Positions 21,648 to 27,349 of a stretch of 27,349 nucleotides of DNA are shown here, one piece after another. A model generated the notes under the pieces. The model saw nothing but the letters and a program-made list of their open reading frames with translations, ran no database searches and was not told the origin of the DNA. A program made the position numbers and the translations under genes. Positions within the stretch are counted from its first letter, which is position 1. Each line of letters opens with the position of its first letter. This stretch comes from a bacterium. Its GTDB lineage: Bacteria; Desulfobacterota; JAPLJL01. Where the stretch lies: contig JAQTNV010000045.1 of assembly GCA_028713675.1 (NCBI GenBank), positions 1-27,349 on the forward strand, in the 5' to 3' direction.

Positions 21648-22394
21648 ATGAACCAAGAAATGTTCAAGATTCTCGCGCTGGAAACCTCGACCGAATTCGG
21701 CAGCCTCGCTCTCCTTAACCGGGATGAGCTCCTGGCCGAAATCTGTTTCGGGGGAGGCGTTACCCATACCGAGCGGCTCCTGCCGGCCTGGGACTGGATC
21801 CTGCGGACCTCCCGCACCCCCCTTTCCGAGATCCGTGGCCTGGCGGTGGGGGTGGGCCCGGGGTCTTTCACCGGACTCCGCATCGGGATGGCCACGGTCC
21901 TGGGCATGGCCTGGGCCCGCCGGCTCCCGGTCGTGGGGGTTTCCTCCCTGAAAGCCCTGGCCGGCAACCTTCCCTTTGTCTCCGGGACCGTCTGCCCCCT
22001 GATCGACGCCCGCAAGGGCGAGATTTACTGGAGTCTTTATCATTCCGAAAACGGCATCCTCTCCCAGATCGGGGAGGAAAAAGTGTCGCCCCTTTCGGAA
22101 ATCCTGAAATCCGTCACCCGCCCGGCAATTTTCCTGGGCACCGGCGCCCGGCGTTACCGCCCGGAGATCGAGGAATGGAACGGGGGGAAAACCCGCGGCG
22201 CGGATTCCCTCCTGGCCTATCCCCTCGCCCGCCAGGCAGGTCTGCTGGCCTGGGAAAGGTTTGCCCGCGGGGAATCCGATGACCTGAAAACCCTGGCACC
22301 GAATTATATTCGCAAGTCAGAAGCCGAACTCACCCACCCGGAAATAAACTGGGAAAGGGAGGGAGGAAAGGAGGATAGATTTGAAAAACATTGA
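21648..22394 (+). CDS. tsaB: tRNA N6-threonylcarbamoyladenosine biosynthesis protein TsaB
   Basis: Scaffold partner of TsaD in making the t6A modification at position 37 of ANN-decoding tRNAs. The 248-aa product has the ASKHA-fold opening KILALETSTEFGSLAL and the TsaB hallmarks HTERLLPAWDWIL, GLAVGVGPGSFTGLRIGMATVLGMA and IDARKGEIYW. It ends in the usual NYIRKSEAEL. The first of two near ATGs (21648, 21660) is used; neither has a strong ribosome binding site. It lies 11 nt after rseP, and its 3' end overlaps the start of the DUF465 gene. tsaD, tsaC and tsaE are not in the window. Confidence 0.94.
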   Translation: MNQEMFKILALETSTEFGSLALLNRDELLAEICFGGGVTHTERLLPAWDWILRTSRTPLSEIRGLAVGVGPGSFTGLRIGMATVLGMAWARRLPVVGVSSLKALAGNLPFVSGTVCPLIDARKGEIYWSLYHSENGILSQIGEEKVSPLSEILKSVTRPAIFLGTGARRYRPEIEEWNGGKTRGADSLLAYPLARQAGLLAWERFARGESDDLKTLAPNYIRKSEAELTHPEINWEREGGKEDRFEKH

Positions 22395-22638
22395 TCCCCG
22401 GAAACTGGAAAAAAGCCTGCACGAGGACACCCGCTTTCAGGCCCTGCAGGCCGAGCACCGACTCCTGGACAAAAAGATCGACCAGATCAGCCAGAAACAC
22501 CACCTGACCCCGGAAGAAGAAATGGAAAAGAAACAGTGCCAGAAGCTCAAGCTCAAGCTCAAGGACCAGATGGCGGAAATCGAAAGAAGCCACCGCTCCC
22601 GGCTCCAGGCCCCGGAATCGCATGGAGGATCCTGTTAA
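22381..22638 (+). CDS. DUF465 (YdcH-like) small coiled-coil protein
   Basis: A short 85-aa helical protein with the DUF465 core EHRLLDKKIDQISQKHHLTP followed by EEEMEKKQCQKLKLKLKDQM. The function of the family is not known. Translation starts at TTG 22381, placed 8 nt after an excellent GGAAAGGAGG ribosome binding site, inside the end of tsaB. Its own 3' end overlaps rsmG by 17 nt. The coupling to both sides suggests a single operon from uppS to parB. Confidence 0.85.
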   Translation: MKNIDPRKLEKSLHEDTRFQALQAEHRLLDKKIDQISQKHHLTPEEEMEKKQCQKLKLKLKDQMAEIERSHRSRLQAPESHGGSC

Positions 22639-23293
22639 TTACTCCGCGGAGCTGGGTGAGCTCCTGGAAACGGGAGCCCGGGAGCTGGAAATCGCCCTGC
22701 CCGCGGCCACGGTCGAAAAGGTCTTTCAATATCTTTCCGAGCTGAGAGAATGGGGGGAGAAAATCAACCTGGTCGGAACCGATAACCCCCGGAAACTGCT
22801 GACCGAGCATTTCCTGGACTGCCTGGCCCCGGTTTCTCTCCTCCAGCCCGGCGACTTCACCCTCGACTTGGGCAGCGGGGCCGGTCTCCCGGGTATCCCG
22901 GTCAAGCTGGCCCGGCCCGAAATCCGGATGGTCCTGCTCGAGCAAAGGCAGAAAAGATCGGTTTTCCTCCGCCAGGTCATCCGGACCCTCGGACTCACCG
23001 GGATCGAGGTGATCCAGGGACAGGCGGAAACCCGCGGGATCCGGGAAGTCCTGGCCGGGACTTTCGACGCGGTCCTCTCCCGGGCCACCGGGAAGCTCAA
23101 GGAAGTGCTCGGCATCGGCCCGCCTTTTTTGAAGCCGGGGGGAAAGCTCCTGGTTTTCAAGGGGCCCCGGGCCGATGAAGAGCTGGCCGGGGTCGATCCG
23201 CTTTCCTTCGGGGTAAAACTGGCCCGGCGGAAGCCTTACCGCTTTTCCTTCTGGGAAAACCCCCGGACCATCCTGGTTTTCGAAAAGAACTGA
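22622..23293 (+). CDS. rsmG: 16S rRNA (guanine-527-N7)-methyltransferase RsmG
   Basis: SAM-dependent methyltransferase that makes m7G527 in 16S rRNA. The 223-aa product has the N-terminal helices with LREWGEKINLVG (41-52), TEHFLDCLAPVSLL and the SAM-binding loop LDLGSGAGLPGIPVKL (81-96). LLEQRQKRSVFLRQV and DAVLSRATGKL follow; all are typical of GidB/RsmG. The ATG at 22622 gives normal length. parA starts 11 nt downstream. The rsmG-parA-parB order is widespread; mnmE/mnmG, often upstream, are replaced here by tsaB and the DUF465 gene. Confidence 0.95.
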   Translation: MEDPVNYSAELGELLETGARELEIALPAATVEKVFQYLSELREWGEKINLVGTDNPRKLLTEHFLDCLAPVSLLQPGDFTLDLGSGAGLPGIPVKLARPEIRMVLLEQRQKRSVFLRQVIRTLGLTGIEVIQGQAETRGIREVLAGTFDAVLSRATGKLKEVLGIGPPFLKPGGKLLVFKGPRADEELAGVDPLSFGVKLARRKPYRFSFWENPRTILVFEKN

Positions 23294-23303
23294 AGGAGAG
23301 ATT

Positions 23304-24080
23304 TTGGGGAAGATCATCGTCATCGCCAATCAGAAGGGAGGGGTGGGAAAAACCACCACCGCCATCAATCTCTCCGCCTCCCTGGCCGTCGCCGAGCGCA
23401 AAACCCTTCTGGTGGACCTGGATCCCCAGGCGAATACCACCAGCGGACTGGGGGTCGCCCTCAAGAACGGCGAATCCTCCGTCTACGAGGTTCTGATCGG
23501 GGAGAAAACCGCGGAAGAGCTGATCCACGCCACCGAGATCGAATTTCTGAAGGTGCTCCCTTCCCGCTCCGCCCTCATCGGCGCGGAGGTGGAACTGGTC
23601 GGGGCCATCTCCCGGGAAACCCGCCTGAAAAAAGCGTTGGCCAAGCTCAAGGATAATTTTCATTACATCTTCATCGACTGCCCGCCCAGCCTGGGCCTCC
23701 TGACGGTCAACGCCCTGACCGCGGCCGACGCCCTGATCGTCCCGATCCAGTGCGAATACTACGCCATGGAGGGGCTGGGCCAACTGCTGAAAACCATCCA
23801 GCTGGTCTCCGAGCACCTGAACCCCCATCTGAAAATCGCGGGCATCCTGCTCACCATGTTCGACACCCGCCTCTCCCTGAGCCATCAGGTTTCCTCGGAA
23901 ATCCGCCAGCATTTCGGAAACCAGGTTTTCCGCACGGTGATTCCCCGCTCGGTCCGGCTTTCCGAGGCGCCGAGTTTCGGGAAACCCGTCCTGCTTTACG
24001 ACATTAAATCCGCCGGGGCCCAGAGATACCTGGAGCTGGCCTCGGAGCTCCTGGAAAGAGAGGAGGTACGGAAAAAGTGA
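23304..24080 (+). CDS. parA: Chromosome-partitioning ATPase ParA/Soj
   Basis: Walker-type ATPase that binds the nucleoid and drives segregation of ParB-parS complexes. The 258-aa product has the deviant Walker A KGGVGKTTT (11-19), the A' motif LLVDLDPQANTTSGLG (about 34-49) and Walker B FIDCPPSLGLL (about 113-123). VIPRSVRLSEAPSFGKPV is typical of chromosomal Soj. The start is TTG at 23304 after AAGGAGAG. The stop overlaps the parB start codon (GTGA). It lacks an N-terminal DNA-binding extension, so it is the small, chromosomal type. Confidence 0.96.
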   Translation: MGKIIVIANQKGGVGKTTTAINLSASLAVAERKTLLVDLDPQANTTSGLGVALKNGESSVYEVLIGEKTAEELIHATEIEFLKVLPSRSALIGAEVELVGAISRETRLKKALAKLKDNFHYIFIDCPPSLGLLTVNALTAADALIVPIQCEYYAMEGLGQLLKTIQLVSEHLNPHLKIAGILLTMFDTRLSLSHQVSSEIRQHFGNQVFRTVIPRSVRLSEAPSFGKPVLLYDIKSAGAQRYLELASELLEREEVRKK

Positions 24081-24922
24081 GCACCCGCAAGGCCCTGGGC
24101 AAGGGGATCGCCGCCCTGATCCCCGAGTCTCCCCCCGAAGGCGGGGAGAAGATCCTTTCCCTTTCCCTGGACGAGATCCTGACTTCCCCCTGGCAGCCCC
24201 GCCGGACGATCGATCCCGAAAAGATCACCGAGCTGGCCAAGTCGATCCAGGAAAGCGGCATAATCCAGCCGATCACCGTCCGCCGCACCTCCGCGGGATT
24301 CGAGCTGGTCGCGGGAGAACGGCGCTGGCGGGCCTCCCGGGAAGCCGGGCTGACCCATGTGCCAGCGATCGTCCGGGAAGTGACCGACGCGGAATCCCTG
24401 ATGCTCTCCCTGATCGAGAACATCCAGCGGAACGACCTGAACCCGATCGAGGAAGCCCAGGGCTACGCCCGGATCGCGGAGGAATTTAATTTGTCCCAGG
24501 AAGAAATCGCCCAGAAGATGGGAAAGGACCGGGCCACGGTGGCCAACTTCCTCCGTCTGCTCAAGCTGCCCGAGGAAGTCCGAAAGGAGATCCAGAAAGG
24601 AACCCTCTCGGCCGGGCACGGCCGTGCCCTCCTGGCCCTGGAGGGGGCCCCGGCTCAGCGCGAAATCGCGCGGCAGATCATCGCCCGGGGGCTATCGGTC
24701 CGGGCCGTCGAGGAAATCATTCATCGGACGAAAACCGGAAAGAAAAAAACCTCGGTTCCCCTGACCCCGCTGGAAGCCCAGATCCGCCACGTGGTGGAGG
24801 AACTGAAGCGCAAGCTCCGCGTGCGGGTGGAAATCCAAGGCCGGGGCCGGAAGGGAAAACTGGTGGTTTATTATTCTTCGGAAGAAGAACTTGCCCGCGT
24901 GGTCGATCAGATATTAACCTAA
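24077..24922 (+). CDS. parB: Chromosome-partitioning protein ParB/Spo0J (CTPase, parS-binding)
   Basis: The 281-aa product binds parS, uses CTP to slide on DNA and activates ParA. It begins STRKALGKGIAALIP, the ParA-stimulating basic peptide. Next come the ParB/Srx CTP-binding domain with SPWQPRR, GIIQPITVRR and GERRWRA (80-86), ENIQRNDLNPIEEAQGY (114-130) and the helix-turn-helix LSQEEIAQKMGKDRATVANFLRLLKLP (139-165). A C-terminal dimerisation domain follows. The GTG start overlaps the parA stop. No perfect parS (TGTTTCACGTGAAACA) was noticed in or near the gene. Confidence 0.96.
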   Translation: MSTRKALGKGIAALIPESPPEGGEKILSLSLDEILTSPWQPRRTIDPEKITELAKSIQESGIIQPITVRRTSAGFELVAGERRWRASREAGLTHVPAIVREVTDAESLMLSLIENIQRNDLNPIEEAQGYARIAEEFNLSQEEIAQKMGKDRATVANFLRLLKLPEEVRKEIQKGTLSAGHGRALLALEGAPAQREIARQIIARGLSVRAVEEIIHRTKTGKKKTSVPLTPLEAQIRHVVEELKRKLRVRVEIQGRGRKGKLVVYYSSEEELARVVDQILT

Positions 24923-24956
24923 CCCATAAAATGAGTTTGTTGTTGTAAAATATTAC

Positions 24957-25012
24957 GTAGTTGCCCGATTTATCGGGCGATTTTAATAACCGCCGATGAA
25001 TCGGCAAACTAC
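24957..25012. repeat. GTAG double-hairpin (BIME-like) element, copy B
   Basis: The 56-bp element begins GTAGTTGCC and ends GGCAAACTAC. It contains GCCCGA-TTTA-TCGGGC (24963-24978) and GCCGA-TGAA-TCGGC (24992-25005), separated by an AT-rich spacer. The plan matches the elements at 10374 and 27146, although the stem sequences are unrelated. It lies between parB and the bactofilin gene and could act as a transcription or processing barrier. Confidence 0.75.
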
Positions 25013-25091
25013 AAAGAAATACGATAAGATAAAATGTTAGCGCTGGAACAACTGCATTTTTAAAGCCTAGCCCTGAAAGGGAGGAACCGGA

Positions 25092-25520
25092 ATGACGAAA
25101 AGAGAAAAGGAAAACATCTTCAGCCCCCGCGAAACCAAGCCGCTGGACCAGATTAACGCCCTGCTGGGGAGGGGAAGCGAGTTCGACGGCAAGCTCACCT
25201 TCACCGGGACTGTCCGGATCGACGGCAAATTCAGCGGGGAGGTTTTCAGCAAGGATATCCTGATCATCGGCGATTCCGCCAAGGTCAAAGCCAACATCGA
25301 ATCCGGGACGATCATCGTTTCCGGCGAGGTGGTGGGCAATCTCCGGGCCCTGAACAAGATGGAAATCCTGGCTCCGGGCCGGATGTACGGCAACATCATC
25401 ACCCCGGTCCTGGTGATTGAGGAAGGCGTGATTTTCCAGGGCAACTGCCAGATGGAGGAGGCGCTCGCCCACCGGGAAAGCGTGCCAGAGAAGACCGAAA
25501 CCCCGCCGGTAGCTGGATAA
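25092..25520 (+). CDS. Bactofilin
   Basis: A 142-aa bactofilin (DUF583) cytoskeletal protein: a right-handed beta-helix core that polymerises without nucleotide. The core (about 25-115) shows the repeating short beta pattern GSEFDGKLTFTGTVRIDGKF, IIGDSAKVKANIESGTIIVS, GEVVGNLRALNKMEILAPG and MYGNIITPVLVIEEGVIFQG. It has a polar N-terminal tail and a Pro-rich C-terminal tail (EKTETPPVAG). A strong GGGAGGA ribosome binding site precedes the ATG. Bactofilins next to parAB are known in Myxococcus, where they position the ParABS machinery, so a segregation or cell-shape role is a reasonable inference. A heptad array begins directly after the stop codon. Confidence 0.94.
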   Translation: MTKREKENIFSPRETKPLDQINALLGRGSEFDGKLTFTGTVRIDGKFSGEVFSKDILIIGDSAKVKANIESGTIIVSGEVVGNLRALNKMEILAPGRMYGNIITPVLVIEEGVIFQGNCQMEEALAHRESVPEKTETPPVAG

Positions 25521-25555
25521 GATTAAAGCTGAAAGGTCAAAGCTCAAAGGAAATA
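25521..25555 (+). repeat. Heptad tandem array directly after the bactofilin stop
   Basis: Five in-register 7-mers: GATTAAA, GCTGAAA, GGTCAAA, GCTCAAA, GGAAATA. The first base follows the TAA stop (25518-25520). The consensus GNTCAAA matches the array at 10871. Confidence 0.85.
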
Positions 25556-25612
25556 AAATAATCGGTAGGAATACAAAACCGCCGATCCTTCGACTGGCTC
25601 AGGACAAGCTGC

Positions 25613-25640
25613 AGACGGCGGACCGCCGACCGCAGTTTAA
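25613..25640 (+). repeat. GC-rich heptad array with GTTTAAATCTGT flank, copy 1
   Basis: AGACGGC, GGACCGC, CGACCGC, AGTTTAA in 7-bp register, ending GTTTAAATCTGT. The same flank and unit style recur at 26013. Confidence 0.6.
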
Positions 25641-25643
25641 ATC

Positions 25644-25671
25644 TGTCATCCTGAACGAAGTGAAGGATCTC
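25644..25671 (+). repeat. Dispersed CATCCTGAG...AAGGATC repeat, diverged copy 3
   Basis: TGTCATCCTGAACGAAGTGA then AGGATCTC differs by two bases from the copy at 11237-11264. Confidence 0.8.
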
Positions 25672-25741
25672 GCCTTCTCTTTTCCCATCTATCGTTAGCC
25701 TTTTTTTCTTTTTGGGGGGTAGCTTTCGCTCTTCTTAAAAA

Positions 25742-25776
25742 GGGTAGACGGAAGACGGTAGACGGTAGACGAGGAG
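25742..25776 (+). repeat. Heptad tandem array
   Basis: GGGTAGA, CGGAAGA, CGGTAGA, CGGTAGA, CGAGGAG in register, consensus CGGTAGA. Confidence 0.8.
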
Positions 25777-25808
25777 AAAAATCAATAAATTTATCAAACA
25801 TATAAAAC

Positions 25809-25836
25809 CTCTCACTTCTCACATCTTACGTCTCAC
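25809..25836 (+). repeat. Heptad tandem array
   Basis: CTCTCAC, TTCTCAC, ATCTTAC, GTCTCAC in register, consensus NTCTCAC. Confidence 0.75.
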
Positions 25837-25975
25837 GATGTTTTGTGTCGCGCCCCTCTGGGGTTCTCGTCCTGAGGACCCCATCGGGGTCGAAGGAAGA
25901 ACCCACCCCCCCGGGTTTCTGGAAAACAAAAAAACAATTAAAGAACTTCAGCTTCGGTCGGTGGTCATCAAGGGT

Positions 25976-26002
25976 GTCATTGCGAGCGCAAGCGAAGCAA
26001 TC
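25976..26002 (+). repeat. Dispersed GTCATTGCGAGC...GAAGCAATC repeat
   Basis: GTCATTGCGAGCGCAAGCGA followed by AGCAATC has inverted ATTGC/GCAAT arms. Only one copy is in the window; it looks like a small intergenic palindrome of the same type as its neighbours. Confidence 0.5.
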
Positions 26003-26012
26003 GCTCTGTTAC

Positions 26013-26047
26013 GACCGCCGACGGCCGACCACAGACCGCCGTTTAAA
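26013..26047 (+). repeat. GC-rich heptad array with GTTTAAATCTGT flank, copy 2
   Basis: GACCGCC, GACGGCC, GACCACA, GACCGCC, GTTTAAA in register, followed by TCTGTTT. Shares the GTTTAAATCTGT end with 25613-25645. Confidence 0.65.
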
Positions 26048-26079
26048 TCTGTTTAAGCTATGTCGAAAGGGTTTTTAAC

Positions 26080-26137
26080 GTCATTCCGGCGGTGTTTTGC
26101 TTGTCCTGAGTTCTATCGAAGGAAGCCGGAATCCAGG
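26080..26137. repeat. Palindromic repeat with ATTCCGGC/GCCGGAAT ends
   Basis: GTCATTCCGGC (26080-26090) and GCCGGAATCCAGG (26125-26137) are inverted arms. The interior holds CTTGTCCTGAGTTCTATCGA then AGGA, which resembles a further repeat nested within it. Confidence 0.6.
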
Positions 26138-26145
26138 TTTTTTCT

Positions 26146-26215
26146 TTTTCCCTTTGCCCTTTGCTCTATGCTCTATGCGCTTTGCTCTATGCGCTTTGCC
26201 CTATCACCTATGACC
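26146..26215 (-). repeat. Heptad tandem array overlapping the stop codon of the MBL gene
   Basis: Ten 7-mers; read on the minus strand: GGTCATA, GGTGATA, GGGCAAA, GCGCATA, GAGCAAA, GCGCATA, GAGCATA, GAGCAAA, GGGCAAA, GGAAAAA. Consensus GNGCAWA. The TAG stop of the MBL gene (26210-26208) is formed by the junction of the first two units. Confidence 0.9.
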
Positions 26216-27104
26216 TTACAAAGAACTCCTTATGCAGCCCGATCACCGCTTCTTTTTTAATCAAACCCCTTTTACGCAGATTCTCCAGGTGCTTCTTCAC
26301 CATCGCCTGCTCGGCGAACCGGAAAAAATAGACCGGCTCCCTCTCCTTCCGGTAAATGATCCACTGGTCCACGATCTCATCGAGGGTATGGGGGGTTTTT
26401 AGAAAGGCCAGCAGTTTCTCCTCCCGGACCGTGATCACCTTCAGGTATTCCGCGAATCTTCCTTCCGCCTGCTCCCGGGGGATCTCCTCCCCGTGGGAAA
26501 CCCAGTAGACCTCGGCCGGGATCTTCCGGAGTTTTTCCACCGAGGCGATGGTGTCCTCCAGGCTGGAAACCCGGTCGCCGTACCAGGGCCCGAAGGCGGT
26601 CAGGTCGTAATCCGCGACAAAGAGAACCTTCTCTTCGGGAAACCAGAAGCCGGAATGCCCGGGGGTGTGCCCGGGGGCGTGAATCACCTCCACCCGGGTC
26701 TTCCCGAATTGGAGCTGGTCGCCGTCCTTTAATTTCCGTTCCGCCTTCCGGACCCGGTAATTGAACTGATCCAGGTAATAGCTGATCCAGTTCTTCTCGT
26801 CCGGAAGCCCGATGATCCCGCAGAAGTCCATGACCGTATCCAGGGATTCGAAAGCCGGGGCGTCCTGCTCCGGCACCCAGAACTCGGCTTCGGGGAAAAG
26901 GTAGTTATAAAGGAAGTGATCCTCATGATAGTGGGTGTTGATGATGATCCCGATCCCCGGATCCTGTTTCAGGGCTAGGAGCTTTTCCTCGTCCGAACCC
27001 GCATCGATAACGATCCCGGGCTTCTCGTGGATGAAGACCGAGTTGCAGTAGGGATAACGGCCCAGGTTCTTCCCGGGGATCAGCTCGACGTTTCCTCTTC
27101 TCAT
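26208..27104 (-). CDS. Metallo-beta-lactamase-fold hydrolase
   Basis: A 298-aa cytoplasmic hydrolase of the MBL superfamily, glyoxalase II/LACTB2-like. The metal site is THYHEDH (H58, H60, D62, H63), H146 or H150 in HAPGHTPGH, D165 in VADYD and H204 in VSHGEE. The C-terminal 70 residues (TPHTLDEIVDQWI, MVKKHLENLRKRGLIKK) resemble the winged-helix tail found in LACTB2-type members. No signal peptide. The substrate cannot be told from sequence; a thioester or nucleic-acid substrate are both possible. The ATG at 27104 has AAAGGGGA upstream. The last codons and the TAG stop lie in a heptad array, and a dispersed 17-mer lies 12 nt upstream of the start. Confidence 0.88.
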   Translation of the reverse strand: MRRGNVELIPGKNLGRYPYCNSVFIHEKPGIVIDAGSDEEKLLALKQDPGIGIIINTHYHEDHFLYNYLFPEAEFWVPEQDAPAFESLDTVMDFCGIIGLPDEKNWISYYLDQFNYRVRKAERKLKDGDQLQFGKTRVEVIHAPGHTPGHSGFWFPEEKVLFVADYDLTAFGPWYGDRVSSLEDTIASVEKLRKIPAEVYWVSHGEEIPREQAEGRFAEYLKVITVREEKLLAFLKTPHTLDEIVDQWIIYRKEREPVYFFRFAEQAMVKKHLENLRKRGLIKKEAVIGLHKEFFVRS

Positions 27105-27115
27105 TTTTCCCCTTT

Positions 27116-27132
27116 GGAGCGCATCAGCTTGC
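27116..27132. repeat. 17-bp dispersed repeat GGAGCGCATCAGCTTGC, second copy
   Basis: Identical to 10236-10252. In both places it lies 12-15 nt upstream of a minus-strand start codon, just before the ribosome binding site. Confidence 0.75.
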
Positions 27133-27145
27133 GGGTTCTCTCATT

Positions 27146-27203
27146 TGTAGGGGAGGGCCTCGTGCCCTCCTGCATTTGGGCGGGGATAAACCCCGCCCCT
27201 ACA
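27146..27203. repeat. GTAG double-hairpin (BIME-like) element, copy D
   Basis: The 58-bp element starts TGTAGGGG and ends CCCCTACA. Hairpins are GGAGGGC-CTCGT-GCCCTCC and GGGCGGGG-ATAAA-CCCCGCCC. It is essentially the reverse orientation of copy A (10374-10431), with altered loops. It lies between the divergent MBL and crotonase genes. Confidence 0.8.
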
Positions 27204-27215
27204 TTCATTAATGAA
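27204..27215. promoter_or_regulatory. Perfect 12-bp palindrome TTCATTAATGAA, possible operator
   Basis: A perfect palindrome in the divergent gap, 76 nt upstream of the crotonase gene, directly next to the GTAG element. A TetR-type fatty-acid regulator site is conceivable given the gene it precedes, but this is inference from symmetry and position only. Confidence 0.3.
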
Positions 27216-27290
27216 ATGACTATTGCCTTATTTTATCACTTTGAACAGAATATTGACCCGCGGGCGGGAGCCCGTAAAGGAGGCGCGAAA

Positions 27291-27349
27291 ATGGGAGATT
27301 ACAAAGTCATCGCGATCGAGAAAAAGGGCCACGTGGCCTGGCTCTGGCT
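27291..27349 (+). CDS. Enoyl-CoA hydratase/isomerase (crotonase) family protein, 5' fragment
   Basis: Only the first 19 codons are present: MGDYKVIAIEKKGHVAWLW. This matches the usual opening beta-strands of crotonases (x-V-x-x-G-x-V-A-x-I/L-x-L-N-R-P). A strong AAAGGAGG ribosome binding site (27277-27284) precedes the ATG. The family acts on CoA thioesters, mostly in fatty-acid or aromatic-acid beta-oxidation. The fragment is too short to name a substrate. Confidence 0.65.
   Translation, partial: MGDYKVIAIEKKGHVAWLW

Larger units (their letters stand above)
25556..26145. other. Gene-free repeat block
   Basis: About 600 bp between bactofilin and the MBL gene with no credible coding sequence. 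It contains at least seven repeats of several families: GATCCTTCGACTGGCTCAGG at 25584, heptads at 25613, 25742, 25809 and 26013, CATCCTGAA...AAGGATC at 25644, GTCATTGCGAGC...GAAGCAATC at 25976, and GTCATTCCGGC...GCCGGAATCC at 26080. Short frames here (72-77 codons) simply read through these repeats. Confidence 0.7.

Noticed and set aside
23304-25091. parS site near parAB
   Set aside because: No match or near match to TGTTTCACGTGAAACA was noticed by eye in either gene or the gap. It may lie outside the window.
25838-26260. Short plus-strand frames of 66-77 codons in the gap before the MBL gene
   Set aside because: They read through heptad arrays and palindromic repeats and have no ribosome binding site or domain.

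Overview
The window looks like a stretch of chromosome from a Gram-negative (diderm), anaerobic, uncultured-type bacterium. Diderm signs are apolipoprotein N-acyltransferase (lnt) and an RseP-type site-2 protease. Anaerobic signs are an oxygen-sensitive pyruvate:ferredoxin oxidoreductase and a NuoEF-type diaphorase. The gene blocks (phoH-pgpH-ybeY-lnt-prfB; uppS-dxr-rseP-tsaB; rsmG-parA-parB-bactofilin) recall Desulfobacterota ('Deltaproteobacteria') and neighbouring uncultured phyla. That placement is inference from gene order. Coding DNA is GC-rich with dense, often overlapping genes; the intergenic DNA is more AT-rich and packed with small repeats.

Layout. (1) 1-6368, minus strand: phoH, pgpH (7TM-HD c-di-AMP phosphodiesterase family), ybeY, lnt and prfB, a tightly overlapping housekeeping operon. 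prfB carries the RF2 +1 frameshift site. (2) 6479-9528, minus: a two-gene unit with a DUF4388 protein that ends in a membrane-anchored, pseudopilin-like domain and a TPR/zinc-ribbon membrane protein. (3) 9649-11377: a secreted protein of unknown function, a DUF523 gene and about 700 bp of repeats. (4) 11378-17559, minus: porG-porD-porA-porB-nuoE-nuoF-nuoG-like, nearly all translationally coupled. This is a candidate pyruvate:NAD+ oxidoreductase system in which POR electrons pass through a HydBC-like diaphorase. (5) 17919-25520, plus: uppS, dxr, rseP, tsaB, a DUF465 gene, rsmG, parA, parB and a bactofilin, covering isoprenoid and cell-envelope synthesis, tRNA and rRNA modification, and chromosome segregation. 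(6) 25521-26207: a gene-free block made almost wholly of repeats. (7) 26208-27349: a metallo-beta-lactamase-fold hydrolase (minus) and the first 59 bases of a crotonase-family gene (plus).

The most unusual content is between and at the edges of genes. One group is a set of 7-bp-period tandem arrays, each with its own sequence. Five of them sit within 0-3 nt of, or overlap, a start or stop codon; one appears to be translated as the N-terminus of Lnt. The other group is a set of elements with the same plan, GTAG-hairpin-spacer-hairpin-CTAC, but different stems. They resemble paired REP sequences (BIMEs) mobilised by REP-associated tyrosine transposases. A third type of palindromic repeat lies inside porB and is translated. 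No tRNA, rRNA, CRISPR array, transposase or prophage gene was seen.
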